Positions 1 through 8,762 are shown, counted from the stretch's first letter. The stretch: 64,000 nucleotides of DNA from Gluconobacter kanchanaburiensis NBRC 103587 (GCF_007988905.1 NZ_BJVA01000002.1:62001-126000), one strand, 5' to 3'. Notes: generated by a model not told the origin, from the letters alone. A program made the numbers and translations.

Positions 1-117
1 CCGAACGACCGCGTGATCGCCAACCCGCCAGCGGATGTGCTCGAAGGTGACAAGGTCAACGTGACCGTGCCGCAGCGCGGCTACAACCAGTCCGGCTTCG
101 GAAAAGAGAACGAGTAA
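1..117 (+). CDS. RND efflux periplasmic adaptor, C-terminal end only (partial)
   Basis: An open frame enters from the left edge and stops at TAA 115-117, giving the last 38 residues of a protein whose start lies outside the window. The visible part contains DRVIANPPADVLEGDKVNV, which resembles the C-terminal membrane-proximal domain of HlyD/AcrA-type adaptors ('GDRVI..P...L.EGD.V.V'). The next gene, 1 nt after the stop, is a NodT/OprM outer-membrane factor. That order (adaptor, pump, outer-membrane factor, or variants) is usual for RND operons and supports the call. The assignment is inferred from a short tail plus context; no domain can be fully checked. Confidence 0.6.
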   Translation, partial: PNDRVIANPPADVLEGDKVNVTVPQRGYNQSGFGKENE

Positions 118-118
118 G

Positions 119-1693
119 ATGATTCCATCCTTCTCCCGCCTCCGCCGCACCGGTTTGGTCTGCGGCACCGCCCTGTCGCTGCTCGGTCTGTCCGCGTGCG
201 ATCTGGCGCCCACCTATAAGGCTCCGAATCTTGTCGTCCCCGCCTCATGGCAGGGGCAGGCGCCGTTTGCCGTGGCCACACCCGCGGATACGGCACTGCC
301 CACCAATTGGTGGACCATGTTTCAGGACCCACTACTGAACGATCTTGAAGCCCGCGCCACCTCGGATAACGGCGACATCCAGGCCGCTGCCGAGCGCTTC
401 ATTCAGGCGCGCGCCCTTGTCGTAGCTGCGCGTTCGGAACTGCTTCCGCATGTCGCTCTTGAAGCCGGGGCGTCGGACAACAAGCAGTCCGCTGACCGTC
501 TGTTCCGCAACGGCGCGACCTTGACCCAGACCGAAGAGGAATATGGCGGTCTGGCATCATGGGAGCCTGACTTCTGGTCGTCCATCCGCAACCGCGTCCG
601 CGAACAGAAACAGTTCGCCCAGCAGCGTGCGGCCGATTTCGCGATGGCCCGTCTGAGTACTCAGGCCGAGCTTGCGCGCGACTATATCCAGCTTCGTGGC
701 TACGATGCGCAGGATGCGATCTATGCGCAGTCCATCGGCTACTATGAGCGCGCCGTTCATATCACCGAGAATCAGGTTCAGAACCAGGCCGCTCCTCGCC
801 TCGATCTGGCGCGGGCACAGGCGCAGCTCTACACCACACAGGCGGCGCGTCTGGATATTCAGGCCGCAAGACAGGTTACGGAACATGCCATCGCGGTGCT
901 GACCAACATCTCACCGTCGAGCTTCCATATCCCTGCCAGCCCTGAGTTCCATTTCGTTCAGCCGACGATCCCCACGAACGTTCCTTCCACCCTGCTCCAG
1001 CGTCGTCCGGACATCGCATCATCCGAACGCGAGATGGCACAGGCCAATCGTGAAATCGGCATTGCGCGTGCGGCTTTCTATCCGCATATCGCCCTGCGCC
1101 TGAATGGTGGTTTCTCCGCCAATGGCTTTGATCTGGCCAATCTGGCCAACTCGCTATGGACCTATGGCGCAACGCTCGACATGCCGCTCTTTGATGGCGG
1201 ACTGCGTCGGGCAGAGCTTCAGAGAACATGGTCAGCCTATCGGGAAACGCGCGACGACTATCGCATGAAAGTTCTGTCGGCCTTCCGCGAAGTGGAAGAC
1301 GGTCTGTCTCTGACCGAACGTCTGACTAAGGAAAACGCGGCGCTGGAACAAGCGGTCAAAGCCAATCTCGCCACGCAGAACATGACCATGACGCTCTATC
1401 AGGGCGGCGTCGGAACCTATCTTGAGGCCATCTTCAGTCAGGAAAACACGCTGGAAAGCCGCATCCATCAGGTCGAGATCGCAACCCGTCTGTACCACGC
1501 GGACGTGGATCTGATCCGAAGCCTCGGCGGTGGCTGGAACGTGAAGGACCTGCCGACCATGGACCAGACGCTCTCGATCACTCCGCTGCAATACGACAAT
1601 CTGCACCACCCGAAACCTGTTGGAGACGTCACAATCTCACAGCATCCGGAGCAGTTCGAAAATATAACGCAGCCGATAGTTTCCCGACCCTGA
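119..1693 (+). CDS. RND efflux outer-membrane lipoprotein, NodT/OprM family
   Basis: A 524-residue outer-membrane factor of a tripartite efflux pump; the family forms a trimeric barrel and periplasmic tunnel for export of drugs or solvents. The N-terminus is a lipoprotein signal with lipobox LSAC, so Cys27 would be acylated. The mature part begins DLAPTYKAP, the typical OprM/NodT opening (C.L.P.Y..P). Two outer-membrane-efflux repeats follow, with the hallmark LLQRRPDIASSEREMAQAN near residue 290 and GGL/LYQGGVGTYLEAI late in the protein. Length is somewhat above the usual 460-490 because of an unusual C-terminal tail of about 55 residues (after residue 470) that shows no recognised domain. 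The ATG is 1 nt after the upstream adaptor stop, so the two are one operon. Confidence 0.9.
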   Translation: MIPSFSRLRRTGLVCGTALSLLGLSACDLAPTYKAPNLVVPASWQGQAPFAVATPADTALPTNWWTMFQDPLLNDLEARATSDNGDIQAAAERFIQARALVVAARSELLPHVALEAGASDNKQSADRLFRNGATLTQTEEEYGGLASWEPDFWSSIRNRVREQKQFAQQRAADFAMARLSTQAELARDYIQLRGYDAQDAIYAQSIGYYERAVHITENQVQNQAAPRLDLARAQAQLYTTQAARLDIQAARQVTEHAIAVLTNISPSSFHIPASPEFHFVQPTIPTNVPSTLLQRRPDIASSEREMAQANREIGIARAAFYPHIALRLNGGFSANGFDLANLANSLWTYGATLDMPLFDGGLRRAELQRTWSAYRETRDDYRMKVLSAFREVEDGLSLTERLTKENAALEQAVKANLATQNMTMTLYQGGVGTYLEAIFSQENTLESRIHQVEIATRLYHADVDLIRSLGGGWNVKDLPTMDQTLSITPLQYDNLHHPKPVGDVTISQHPEQFENITQPIVSRP

Positions 1694-1964
1694 CGCCATA
1701 CAGTCACTGAAGGCAGTCATCGAAGGAATTTTTTTGGGAAACCGCTGGCATCCTCGATCAACTCGGGAATGCCAGCGACACACTGAAACTAGCCACGGAT
1801 TTTCCTGCCGTACTTTAGCAAAATAATTTGCCATCTGGACCATTATCGGTGTTTAGGCCTTCTTCAAAGGAGGTGACAGGCATGCTAGCCGAGTAGCTCT
1901 ACAGGCTCAGGACCCATTGATTTTTATGGGGAATTTTGATTCAGACTCTGTAAGGAGACTGAAG
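1694..1964. other. Intergenic stretch with a 9-bp inverted repeat
   Basis: No gene is supported here. A perfect 9-bp stem, CGCTGGCAT (1743-1751) and ATGCCAGCG (1769-1777), with a 17-nt loop follows the efflux lipoprotein. A T-run lies before the stem (1731-1737) and none after it, so it is not a textbook Rho-independent terminator on the plus strand, although it may still mark the 3' end of the operon. The right part, from about 1915, probably belongs to the IS element whose transposase relic starts at 1965. I could not define its terminal inverted repeat. Confidence 0.4.
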
Positions 1965-2704
1965 GTGAGCGACTTGTACTGACTACAGGATGACCAGATG
2001 GATCGTCTGCGGCCGTTTTTCCAAAAGCCACGGTAAATCTAGCGTTGATGACCGCCGCGCGCTGAACGGCATCATCTTTGTGAACCGTAATGGCCTGATG
2101 CGCCCGGGAATACGGCCCCCACAAGACGCTCTACAACAGCTGGAAACGTTGGGGCGACATGGGCATATTTTCATGCGGATGATGGGCGGTCTGGCCGCCG
2201 AAAAGACAGAGCCTCAGACCATCATGATTGATGCGACCTATCTCAAAGCACATCGCACGGCTTCAAGCCTGCGGCTAAAAAAGAGGATCCAGGCCGCCTG
2301 ATCGGTCGCACCAAAGGCGGTATGAATACGAAGCTACATGCGCGATCACGGATAAGACCGGACGACCGCTGAGCTTCTTCATAACGACGGGACAGGCCCG
2401 TGATTACACCGGTGCCGCTGCTCTGCTGGACAGCCTCCCTATGGCACAGTGGATGCTGGCGGACCGGGGTTATGATGCTGACTGGTTCCGGGGTGCTCTG
2501 GAGGAAAAAGGGATCAGGCCCTACATTCCGGGACGGAGATCCCGCGGAAAACCAGTCAAATACGACAAACGAAAATATAAACGTCGCAACCGCATCGAGA
2601 TCATGTTCGGAAGGATCAAGGACTGGCGGCGGGTCGCAACATGCTACGACAGATACCCCACCGTCATTTTCTGGCTATGTGTCCTGATCCTAGGACGGAC
2701 TTAA
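1965..2704 (+). pseudogene. IS5-family (IS427-type) transposase, decayed by stops and frameshifts
   Basis: Conserved transposase pieces are spread over all frames. A GTG at 1965 opens SDLY, followed at once by an in-frame TGA. The next piece (frame of 1990) carries VDDRRALNGIIFVNRNGLM. A short out-of-frame piece follows (REYGPHKTLYNSWKRWGDMG around 2105-2165), then ATYLKAHRTASS with the catalytic-region Asp (IDATYLKAH). After another shift near 2295 comes GRTKGGMNTKLHA, and after another near 2345 comes the C-terminal half with ADRGYDADWFR, the R-N-RIE-MFGRIKDWRR signature and a natural stop at 2704. At least one stop codon and several frame changes are needed to rebuild a DDE transposase of about 245 residues, so the copy is inactive. 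Gluconobacter and relatives carry many elements of this group. The ends of the element are not resolved. Confidence 0.85.
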
Positions 2705-2726
2705 CAGCTTTTAAAACGATACATCC

Positions 2727-3422
2727 TCAGGATAGGCCCAGAACAACCGCAAGGCCGATTGCCCGCGTAAATTCCCGCTTTATCAGAATCTGCTCAAGAA
2801 TACGTCCGACGACATACAGAAAAGCAAACAGACCGCAGAAGACATATGCCGATGTAGGCGAAAATTTCTTCGCCTTTTTCTCTTTGTCCCCGGTATCGTC
2901 TTTTTTTTCTGGCGCCGGTGCACCCAGAAATTTATCGATGGAATTCATCGGAGGAACTGCGTCTTTTTTCTCGCCGGGACTTTTCTTGGCGTCGATCGCC
3001 GCCGATGATGCAACCGAATGGGATGCCGACGTCAGCAGAGCTGGTTTCTGATGATCTCTTGTGAACTCGAAGACTTTTGCAAACCCGAAAAACAGTGCTG
3101 GCGCCAAAAAGCAGAGCAAGAGTGTCCGACTGACGAGATTATATCTTAATCTTCGTCCGTGCTCACTGGCTTCCACGTTCAGGACGCCAGAGTCAAATAT
3201 CGACATCTTGTCCTGCGAAGGCTGGTTTTTTTTCTTGAAAACCAGCCTTTCCTGAACGCGATCATATGTTGTCCCCGGGACCTGGAACAGAGCATCAAGT
3301 TTTTCAAACGCCTTGTCGGTCGAGAGATCCGGTGCGAGTGGTACACTACCCCGAACACACCAGATCCAGTCTATGAAACGCAGGTTCAAGTGTCGTTCCT
3401 CTCTAAGGGAAATTACTGCCAA
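2727..3422 (-). CDS. Uncharacterised two-TM membrane protein
   Basis: I do not recognise the family. The 231-residue product has a soluble N-terminal half with a basic stretch (VFKKKNQPSQDK), a membrane segment around residues 100-118 (TLLLCFLAPALFFGFAKVF), a charged, probably disordered linker rich in Lys/Asp/Glu (around 140-190), and a second membrane segment around 193-213 (YVFCGLFAFLYVVGRIL). The start lies 7 nt beyond the stop of the hydroxylase-superfamily gene on the same strand, so the two are very likely co-transcribed and perhaps functionally linked. The 3' end is 22 bp from the IS relic, but the reading frame ends cleanly and I see no proof of truncation. It could be a membrane partner or anchor of the hydroxylase; that is inference. 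Confidence 0.6.
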   Translation of the reverse strand: MAVISLREERHLNLRFIDWIWCVRGSVPLAPDLSTDKAFEKLDALFQVPGTTYDRVQERLVFKKKNQPSQDKMSIFDSGVLNVEASEHGRRLRYNLVSRTLLLCFLAPALFFGFAKVFEFTRDHQKPALLTSASHSVASSAAIDAKKSPGEKKDAVPPMNSIDKFLGAPAPEKKDDTGDKEKKAKKFSPTSAYVFCGLFAFLYVVGRILEQILIKREFTRAIGLAVVLGLS

Positions 3423-3429
3423 ACTCGTT

Positions 3430-4431
3430 TCAGCTCACACGGCTCCGCACAGAGGCCGGCTGTATTCCAAGGCGCTTTCTGATCTTGCGCCTGACTGTCT
3501 TGAAAGCCTGAAGGTAAGGATAGGTCATCTGCTCGCGCACAGACATCCGACGACCGCCCTCCATACCCAGAAGCTCGGCTTCACCATCCACACAGGTTCC
3601 AAACATGCGATCAATGAAAATATAGGTATTGGAAAAATTACTGCGACTGGCCTCAAAATCCCTGGAATGGTGCAGGCTGTGATGTTCAACGGTATTGAAC
3701 AGATATCTCCACCACCTGGGTGTATTGAAGCGGACATTGATGTGCTGATAGACGGAAATCGCCATGGTCATCGCGCCTGCAAGCAGGAAAGCGCGCGGCA
3801 CGAAATTGAAAAATCCGCCCATACCCAGTCCAATCAGGAAGAGCTCAAGCGGATTGCCGACTGAACCCTTATTCACATTCAACTGGGTAATGTAATGATG
3901 CACGGAGTGCGGCAGCCACAAGGGATACCAGTTATGCATCCCACGATGCATCCAGTACTGCCCGAAATCAAAAATAAAGGAAATTAGAAACGCCTGCACG
4001 AGTATGGGAAGCCCTAGAAACCAGTCCAGCTTTCCAACATGCAGGTAGCCCTGAATATAATCAGCGACCGCATCGCTACCGGCATAAATTTCGATATACT
4101 TAATGAGAGTATAGCCCAGACCGACATAGAAGAGATCAGTGACCAGCTCTTTCCATGTCAGTTGCCAGCTTCTGTAGCGAGGATTGACCCATTCCAGTCC
4201 AAGCAGAACAGCCTTGAATACGACAGAGATCCAAACGGCCGTTGATGCCTTCGCAATCGAGTTCGGCGCGTAATACCAGAACAGGATCAGTCCGAAGAGA
4301 ACTGCTGGCTGAAAATAAGTGAAGAAAAAAAGCTTCACCGGGCCGCCTTCGACCTTGGGAATGTTTTCCCAGCCGATCGTTACCGGAGCTTGTGTTCCAA
4401 TCACCCGTTTTCCGACACGAATTCCGTCCAT
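3430..4431 (-). CDS. Sterol desaturase / fatty-acid hydroxylase superfamily membrane enzyme
   Basis: Integral-membrane di-iron oxygenase family protein. It shows the three His clusters of the superfamily, HRGMH, HSVHH and HHSLHH, spaced along a protein with several hydrophobic segments (for example FFFTYFQPAVLFGLILFWYY and LVQAFLISFIFDFG). Such enzymes hydroxylate or desaturate lipids, sterols or hopanoid-type substrates; the substrate here is unknown. I chose the ATG at 4431 because a strong SD (AGGGGGT) sits about 5 nt before it. The frame is open back to a TTG at 4473 without a good SD, which would add 14 residues. It is the first gene of a two-gene unit with the unknown membrane protein 7 nt downstream. 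Confidence 0.85.
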   Translation of the reverse strand: MDGIRVGKRVIGTQAPVTIGWENIPKVEGGPVKLFFFTYFQPAVLFGLILFWYYAPNSIAKASTAVWISVVFKAVLLGLEWVNPRYRSWQLTWKELVTDLFYVGLGYTLIKYIEIYAGSDAVADYIQGYLHVGKLDWFLGLPILVQAFLISFIFDFGQYWMHRGMHNWYPLWLPHSVHHYITQLNVNKGSVGNPLELFLIGLGMGGFFNFVPRAFLLAGAMTMAISVYQHINVRFNTPRWWRYLFNTVEHHSLHHSRDFEASRSNFSNTYIFIDRMFGTCVDGEAELLGMEGGRRMSVREQMTYPYLQAFKTVRRKIRKRLGIQPASVRSRVS

Positions 4432-4642
4432 TGTAACCCCCTGCAGGCTTGTAGCCAGATTGGTACGGACCAAGATTGATTCGGAGTTAATCAGAAACTT
4501 GCATTCGAGGTCATTACGTCAATCGACGTATAATTGCGCGACAAGCATATTTTTCGGAAGAAACTCTCTAAAAATACGCCCTTCCGCTTTAATAAACACA
4601 GGATGTCACGCGATTTGAGCAACCTCACAAAGATTATCATTT

Positions 4643-7600
4643 TTATACACACGCGATGACCGCGACAGCCTGCCCTGCACGGACCGGCTTACCAGGAGAG
4701 GCCCTGATTTCGCGGATCACCCCGTCGGCAGGCGATTGCACAGCGATCTCGATCTTCATGGACTCCAGCACCACGACAGTCTGACCAGACGTTACAGTAT
4801 CCCCTACCTTGGCCAGAACCTGCCAGACGTTTCCGGCAATATCGCTCTCTATGGCCAGTTCACCCTCTGCCAGTAACGTCGCGTCTTCGTCCTGTGCAGA
4901 CGTTTCCTGGGTTTCGAAATGGTCCAGACCGGCTTCGATCCAGTACCGTCTCTCAGCCTCAAAGGCTTCTGCCTGGCGCGCGCGAAACTCCGTGATTCCT
5001 TCCGCCTCACGCTCAAGAAATTTTTCATAGTCCGACAGGGACAGTTCGCTCTCTTCAATCCGCAGATCATAGCGTCCGACCGGAAAGTCGCGCCGGATTT
5101 TTTCAAGGGTTTCGGCTGAAACCGGAAAAAACCGTAACTGATCAAAAAACCTCAGCAGCCACGGCTTTCCTTCAAAGGCTTTCGGCAACGTGTAGCGGGC
5201 CCACATCTGCAATGTGCGTCCAACAAACTGGTACCCGCCGGGCCCTTCCATCCCGTAGACACACAGATAGGCCCCCCCGATACCGACGGAATTTTCAGCC
5301 GTCCATGTTCGCGCGGGATTGTATTTTGTCGTCACAAGCCTCTGCCGTGGATCAAGGGGCGTCGCAACAGGGGCTCCGAGATAAACATCTCCCAGCCCCA
5401 TGACGAGGTAACGTGCGTCAAATACGGTCTCCCGCACGTCCCCGATCGTTTTCTGACCATTGATCCGGCGGATGAACTCGATATTGCTGGGACACCACGG
5501 AGCATCCGGCCGCACCGTCGTCATGTATTTCTCGATGGCCAGCCGGCAGGCAGGATCGTCCCATGAAAGCGGAAGATAAACCGTTCGGGACGCAACACGA
5601 ATATCCCTGCGTTCGATCACGTTCTTCCAGAGACCCGCAATCTCAGACAGCAGATCGGAGAGAGGCAGGCGTTCAGGCACGAAGTGAACCTGAAGCGAAC
5701 GTATGCCGGGCGTCAGATCAATCACGCCCGGTGCCCGGACCTGCTCCAGGGCTTCCATGAGAGCATGCACGCGGAACCGCAAGGCGATATCGAGCCTGGC
5801 GTCTCCAATCTCCAGAAGCAGCGACGTGTCTCCCGCCAGCCGTCCGACCAGACGCTCCTCCCCTTCTCCGATATCCAGAACAATCGGAGACCCGAGCGGG
5901 CATTGGGACCATTGCGACGGAAGAGGGGAAAGAGAGGCAATTTCCTCATTCTGGCTCCGGGCAATCTCACGGGCGGTCTGCACCGTGACAGGCACGAATC
6001 TGATACGGTCCCCGGCTCTGAGTTGTCCAAGTTGCCAGAGATCGGCCTCGATCACGGTCGCAGGGCAGACAAATCCTCCAAGGCTGGGCCCATCCGGCCC
6101 AAGGATGACGGGCATATCTCCCGTAAAATCCACTGCCCCGACCGCATAGGGATTGTCATGGATATTGGAGGGATGCAGTCCTGCCTCCCCTCCCGTATCA
6201 CGAACCCATTCCGGACGGGGACCGATCAGGCGGATCCCTGTCCGGTTTGAATTGAAATGAACTTCCCACTCAGATTCAAAGAACCTGTCGATATAGGCAG
6301 GTGTGAAATATTCAGGCGCCCCGTGCGGGCCATAGATCACACGGATCGTCCGTATTCCACACGGACTGGCGCACAACTCTGGCGCAAGGGTCCGCTCCTC
6401 CGGTTGTACTGCGGCAACGCCAACATGCAGGACGTCGCCAGCCCGCAAAGGCCGACCGGCATGACCACCGAATTTGCCAAGCGTAAATGTGGACCGGCTA
6501 CCAAGGTAAAGCGGGACATCCAGACCTCCACTCAGGCACAGCATGGAACGGGCACCGTCCCGCGTCATGCCGAAGCGCAGCGTCTGCCCGGCACGGATAC
6601 GGAAGACCGTATTCATCACGAGCGGAACACCATCAAGGGTAATCGCGATATCCGCGCCGGTCACAACAGCAGAACTCTCGACATTGAACCGCAGAGACGG
6701 TCCCGTCATGATGATCTCAAGACCTGCTGCGTCCGAAGAGTTTCCGAGCAGCGCATTACCAAGGCGGAAGGCTCTGCTGTCCATGGGACCGGAGGGTGGA
6801 ACACCGACAGCCCAGTATCCCAGCCGTCCCGGAAAGTCCTGAACCGTCGTCTGGGTTCCGCCCGTCAGAACGTCGATCGTGGAAGGACGATAAACAATCT
6901 GTTCAAGGCATCGCGTCCATGGAGCACCAGACGTGAACGGCACTTCAGAAAGGATCTGCCGCAGATAGGCCCGGTTCGTTTCCACGCCGTAGAGCGATGT
7001 TTCTGCCAGCGCCTGATCAAGTCTCTCGATCGTCTCAGCCCGCGTTGGTGCAAAAGCAATGACCTTGGCGATCATGGGATCAAAGAAGGGGGAAATTTCG
7101 GCTCCTGCTTCGAGCCAGGTATCGATACGCAGCCCATTTCCTCCTGCCCGGGGAAAGCTGACTTCGGTCAGCAGACCCGGTGCGGGCTGGAAATTTTTCC
7201 CTGGATCTTCAGCATAAATACGTGCTTCGATCGCATGTCCTTCAGGCTTCAGTCGGGCCGCGAGGACGGTGAGAGCTGGAAGAGCACCGGCGGCAAGTTC
7301 GATCATCCAGCGGACCAGATCGACCCCCCAGACCTCTTCGGTTACACCATGCTCGACCTGAAGACGTGTATTGACTTCAAGAAAATAGAAATCTTCCGCG
7401 ATCGTATCATAAACAAATTCTACTGTGCCCGCGCTTCTGTAACGAACGGCCTCGCCAAGACGGATCGCCGCAGCGCAGAGAGCGTCCGCCATACCAGACG
7501 GCAGACCTGGAGCTGGAGTTTCTTCTACGACTTTCTGATTGCGTCGTTGGACCGAACAGTCCCGTACGCCAAGCGATATGACTCCTCCTGCTCCATCGCC

Positions 7601-8239
7601 AAAAATCTGGACTTCAAGGTGACGTGCGCGTTCGATGTATTTTTCGACGAAAACGCCGGAATCACTAAAATTGTTCTCGCCCAGCTGCCGAACAGTCTCA
7701 TAGATTCCAACGAGTTCCTCCTCGGTCCAGCAGACGCGCATCCCGATGCCACCGCCCCCGGCAGTGCTCTTGAGCATTACCGGATACCCCACCCCGGCCG
7801 CAGCCTGGCGGGCGTCTTCCACGGACTGAAGCAGAGGAGAGCCCTGCAACAGGGGAACGCCCTGCGCACAGGCAAGAGCACGCGCCTCATGTTTCAGGCC
7901 AAAGGCCACGAGTTGCCCTGCCTCTGGGCCAATAAACCTGATCCCCGCAGCCTCACAGGCGTCAGCGAAAGCCGCATTCTCCGATAGGAAACCATATCCA
8001 GGATGAATCGCCTGCGCACCCGTCTCAAGGGCAATTTCAATGATACGCTTTGCATTCAGATAGGTCTGCGAAGGACCGCCCTCTCCGAGAGAGACCGCGA
8101 TATCTGCGTCTCTCACATGCAGACTCGCCACATCCGCTTCGGCATAAACCGCAACTGAGCCGATGCCCATCTGTCGTAACGTTCTGATGATCCTGCACGC
8201 GATTGCACCACGGTTGGCAATAAGGACGCGATCAAACAT
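4643..8239 (-). CDS. Biotin-dependent urea/guanidine carboxylase
   Basis: A single-chain carboxylase of about 1,198 residues. Domain order: biotin carboxylase (from FDRVLIANRGAIACRI, with the Gly-rich ATP-grasp loop STAGGGGIGM and FLEVNTRLQVEH), about residues 1-450; AHS2/KipA-like carboxyltransferase half (VQDFPGRLGYWAVGVPPSGP) about 460-770; AHS1/KipI-like half about 800-1060; and biotinyl carrier domain with VLESMKIE near the C-terminus (Lys biotinylated). The family was named urea carboxylase. Members next to DUF1989 proteins and ykkC RNAs are now known to act mainly as guanidine carboxylases, and this copy sits in that context, so guanidine is the likely substrate. I prefer the ATG at 8239 (FDRVLIANRG opening); an in-frame ATG at 8254 would add five residues. 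Neither has a good SD, and a leader ORF overlaps this start. No symbol is given because urea versus guanidine is not proven. Confidence 0.92.
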   Translation of the reverse strand: MFDRVLIANRGAIACRIIRTLRQMGIGSVAVYAEADVASLHVRDADIAVSLGEGGPSQTYLNAKRIIEIALETGAQAIHPGYGFLSENAAFADACEAAGIRFIGPEAGQLVAFGLKHEARALACAQGVPLLQGSPLLQSVEDARQAAAGVGYPVMLKSTAGGGGIGMRVCWTEEELVGIYETVRQLGENNFSDSGVFVEKYIERARHLEVQIFGDGAGGVISLGVRDCSVQRRNQKVVEETPAPGLPSGMADALCAAAIRLGEAVRYRSAGTVEFVYDTIAEDFYFLEVNTRLQVEHGVTEEVWGVDLVRWMIELAAGALPALTVLAARLKPEGHAIEARIYAEDPGKNFQPAPGLLTEVSFPRAGGNGLRIDTWLEAGAEISPFFDPMIAKVIAFAPTRAETIERLDQALAETSLYGVETNRAYLRQILSEVPFTSGAPWTRCLEQIVYRPSTIDVLTGGTQTTVQDFPGRLGYWAVGVPPSGPMDSRAFRLGNALLGNSSDAAGLEIIMTGPSLRFNVESSAVVTGADIAITLDGVPLVMNTVFRIRAGQTLRFGMTRDGARSMLCLSGGLDVPLYLGSRSTFTLGKFGGHAGRPLRAGDVLHVGVAAVQPEERTLAPELCASPCGIRTIRVIYGPHGAPEYFTPAYIDRFFESEWEVHFNSNRTGIRLIGPRPEWVRDTGGEAGLHPSNIHDNPYAVGAVDFTGDMPVILGPDGPSLGGFVCPATVIEADLWQLGQLRAGDRIRFVPVTVQTAREIARSQNEEIASLSPLPSQWSQCPLGSPIVLDIGEGEERLVGRLAGDTSLLLEIGDARLDIALRFRVHALMEALEQVRAPGVIDLTPGIRSLQVHFVPERLPLSDLLSEIAGLWKNVIERRDIRVASRTVYLPLSWDDPACRLAIEKYMTTVRPDAPWCPSNIEFIRRINGQKTIGDVRETVFDARYLVMGLGDVYLGAPVATPLDPRQRLVTTKYNPARTWTAENSVGIGGAYLCVYGMEGPGGYQFVGRTLQMWARYTLPKAFEGKPWLLRFFDQLRFFPVSAETLEKIRRDFPVGRYDLRIEESELSLSDYEKFLEREAEGITEFRARQAEAFEAERRYWIEAGLDHFETQETSAQDEDATLLAEGELAIESDIAGNVWQVLAKVGDTVTSGQTVVVLESMKIEIAVQSPADGVIREIRASPGKPVRAGQAVAVIACV

Positions 8240-8282
8240 GGCGCGACAATCCATATGATGAGCGGGAAAGGAAAGGTGTCAT
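8232..8282 (-). CDS. Possible leader ORF overlapping the carboxylase start (16 aa)
   Basis: Reading ATG at 8282, the frame encodes MTPFLSRSSYGLSRHV and stops at TGA 8234-8232, a few bases inside the carboxylase gene (ATG 8239). A good SD, ACCGGAG, lies 10 nt before the ATG, whereas neither carboxylase start has one. That fits translation of the leader followed by re-initiation. The mirror-image arrangement occurs on the plus strand before the permease, with the same ACCGGAG and the same 10-nt spacing. No homology supports the peptide; it may be a chance ORF. Confidence 0.35.
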   Translation of the reverse strand: MTPFLSRSSYGLSRHV

Positions 8283-8340
8283 GGCTTCGAAACTCCGGTC
8301 ACACGTACGCCAAACAGCCTTACAGGCCGCTACGGCTTTC

Positions 8341-8435
8341 ATCTCCCGGGCTTTTGTCCCGCCGTGTAACCTCGAAGCCGAGGCCGCGTGCTCTCGGACC
8401 AGACTCCCAACATTCATTGGGGCGGAACCCTAGCG
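8341..8435 (-). ncRNA. Guanidine-I (ykkC) riboswitch upstream of the carboxylase
   Basis: Read on the minus strand from 8435 to 8341, the sequence carries the conserved blocks of the guanidine-I class in order: CTAGGGTTCCG, a variable hairpin (CCCAA-TGAATG-TTGGG), CTGGTCCGAGAG, a second hairpin (CCTCG-GCTT-CGAGG), then ACACGGCGGGA and AAAGCCCGGGAG with the closing CGGG/CCCG stem. This class binds guanidinium and turns on guanidine export or degradation genes. Its 3' end is about 100 nt before the carboxylase start, with the leader ORF between. Sequence matches are direct; function follows from the class. Confidence 0.93.
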
Positions 8436-8587
8436 CGCCATTGCCATCAATCTTGTTCCGTTCAGAAAACGGGTCAAGGAGAAATTCAATGTTTCGCGCG
8501 GATTTTAATCCGGAAAGAGAATCCGTTTTCCGATCGCAATATTGCCCTTGCAACTTCATACCATGACCGATATGAAAATATGAAAGC
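8436..8587. promoter_or_regulatory. Divergent promoter region between the two guanidine riboswitches
   Basis: The 152 bp between the two riboswitches must hold both promoters, since the RNAs point outward. Two symmetric elements are visible: AAAACGG (around 8466) with its inverted partner CCGTTTT (around 8523), and a short palindrome GGATT-TT-AATCC at 8501-8512. They could be operator sites for a nitrogen or other regulator. I found no convincing sigma-54 -24/-12 pair and cannot assign -35/-10 boxes with confidence. Confidence 0.5.
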
Positions 8588-8681
8588 CGCTAGGGTTCCG
8601 GTCCAGTTTTTCTGGATGGCTGGTCCGAGAGCGCGCGGCCTCGGCTTCGAGGTTACACGGCGGGACAAAAGCCCGGGAGAT
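8588..8681 (+). ncRNA. Guanidine-I (ykkC) riboswitch upstream of the permease-deiminase-AtzF operon
   Basis: Plus-strand copy with the same conserved blocks: CGCTAGGGTTCC (8588-8599), variable hairpin GTCCAG-TTTTT-CTGGAT, CTGGTCCGAGAG (8620-8631), hairpin CCTCG-GCTT-CGAGG, then ACACGGCGGGA and AAAGCCCGGGAG. Positions 8620-8681 match the minus-strand copy (8341-8402) at 61 of 62 bases, while the variable hairpin differs in sequence but still folds. Downstream, ATGGCG (8697-8702) can pair with CGCCAT (8726-8731). A further hairpin near 8732-8752 includes the CCGGAG that serves as SD for the leader ORF, which suggests control by SD masking. Confidence 0.94.
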
Positions 8682-8762
8682 ATTGAGATGCCGGAAATGG
8701 CGTCGCATATCTTTCGTGATGTGTGCGCCATCTCCGTCTGAATAGACCGGAGAAGAACGACA

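Noticed and set aside
6257-7987. A 576-codon plus-strand frame across the carboxylase gene
   Set aside because: Shadow of a well-defined biotin carboxylase domain on the other strand; no motif or SD.
8436-8587. A sigma-54 promoter for nitrogen control of the guanidine genes
   Set aside because: No GG-N10-GC pair with proper context was found on either strand.
8341-8681. A MITE or small mobile element with 62-bp terminal inverted repeats
   Set aside because: The repeats match the guanidine-I riboswitch blocks exactly and are correctly oriented to two guanidine genes. No target-site duplication was seen.
8320-8741. Two apparent hypothetical ORFs (8320-8559 minus; 8388-8741 plus) sharing the peptide GPRARGLGFEVTRRDKSPG
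   Set aside because: The shared peptide is just the translation of the conserved riboswitch core on each strand; neither ORF has an SD or a family match, and the RNA explains the conservation.
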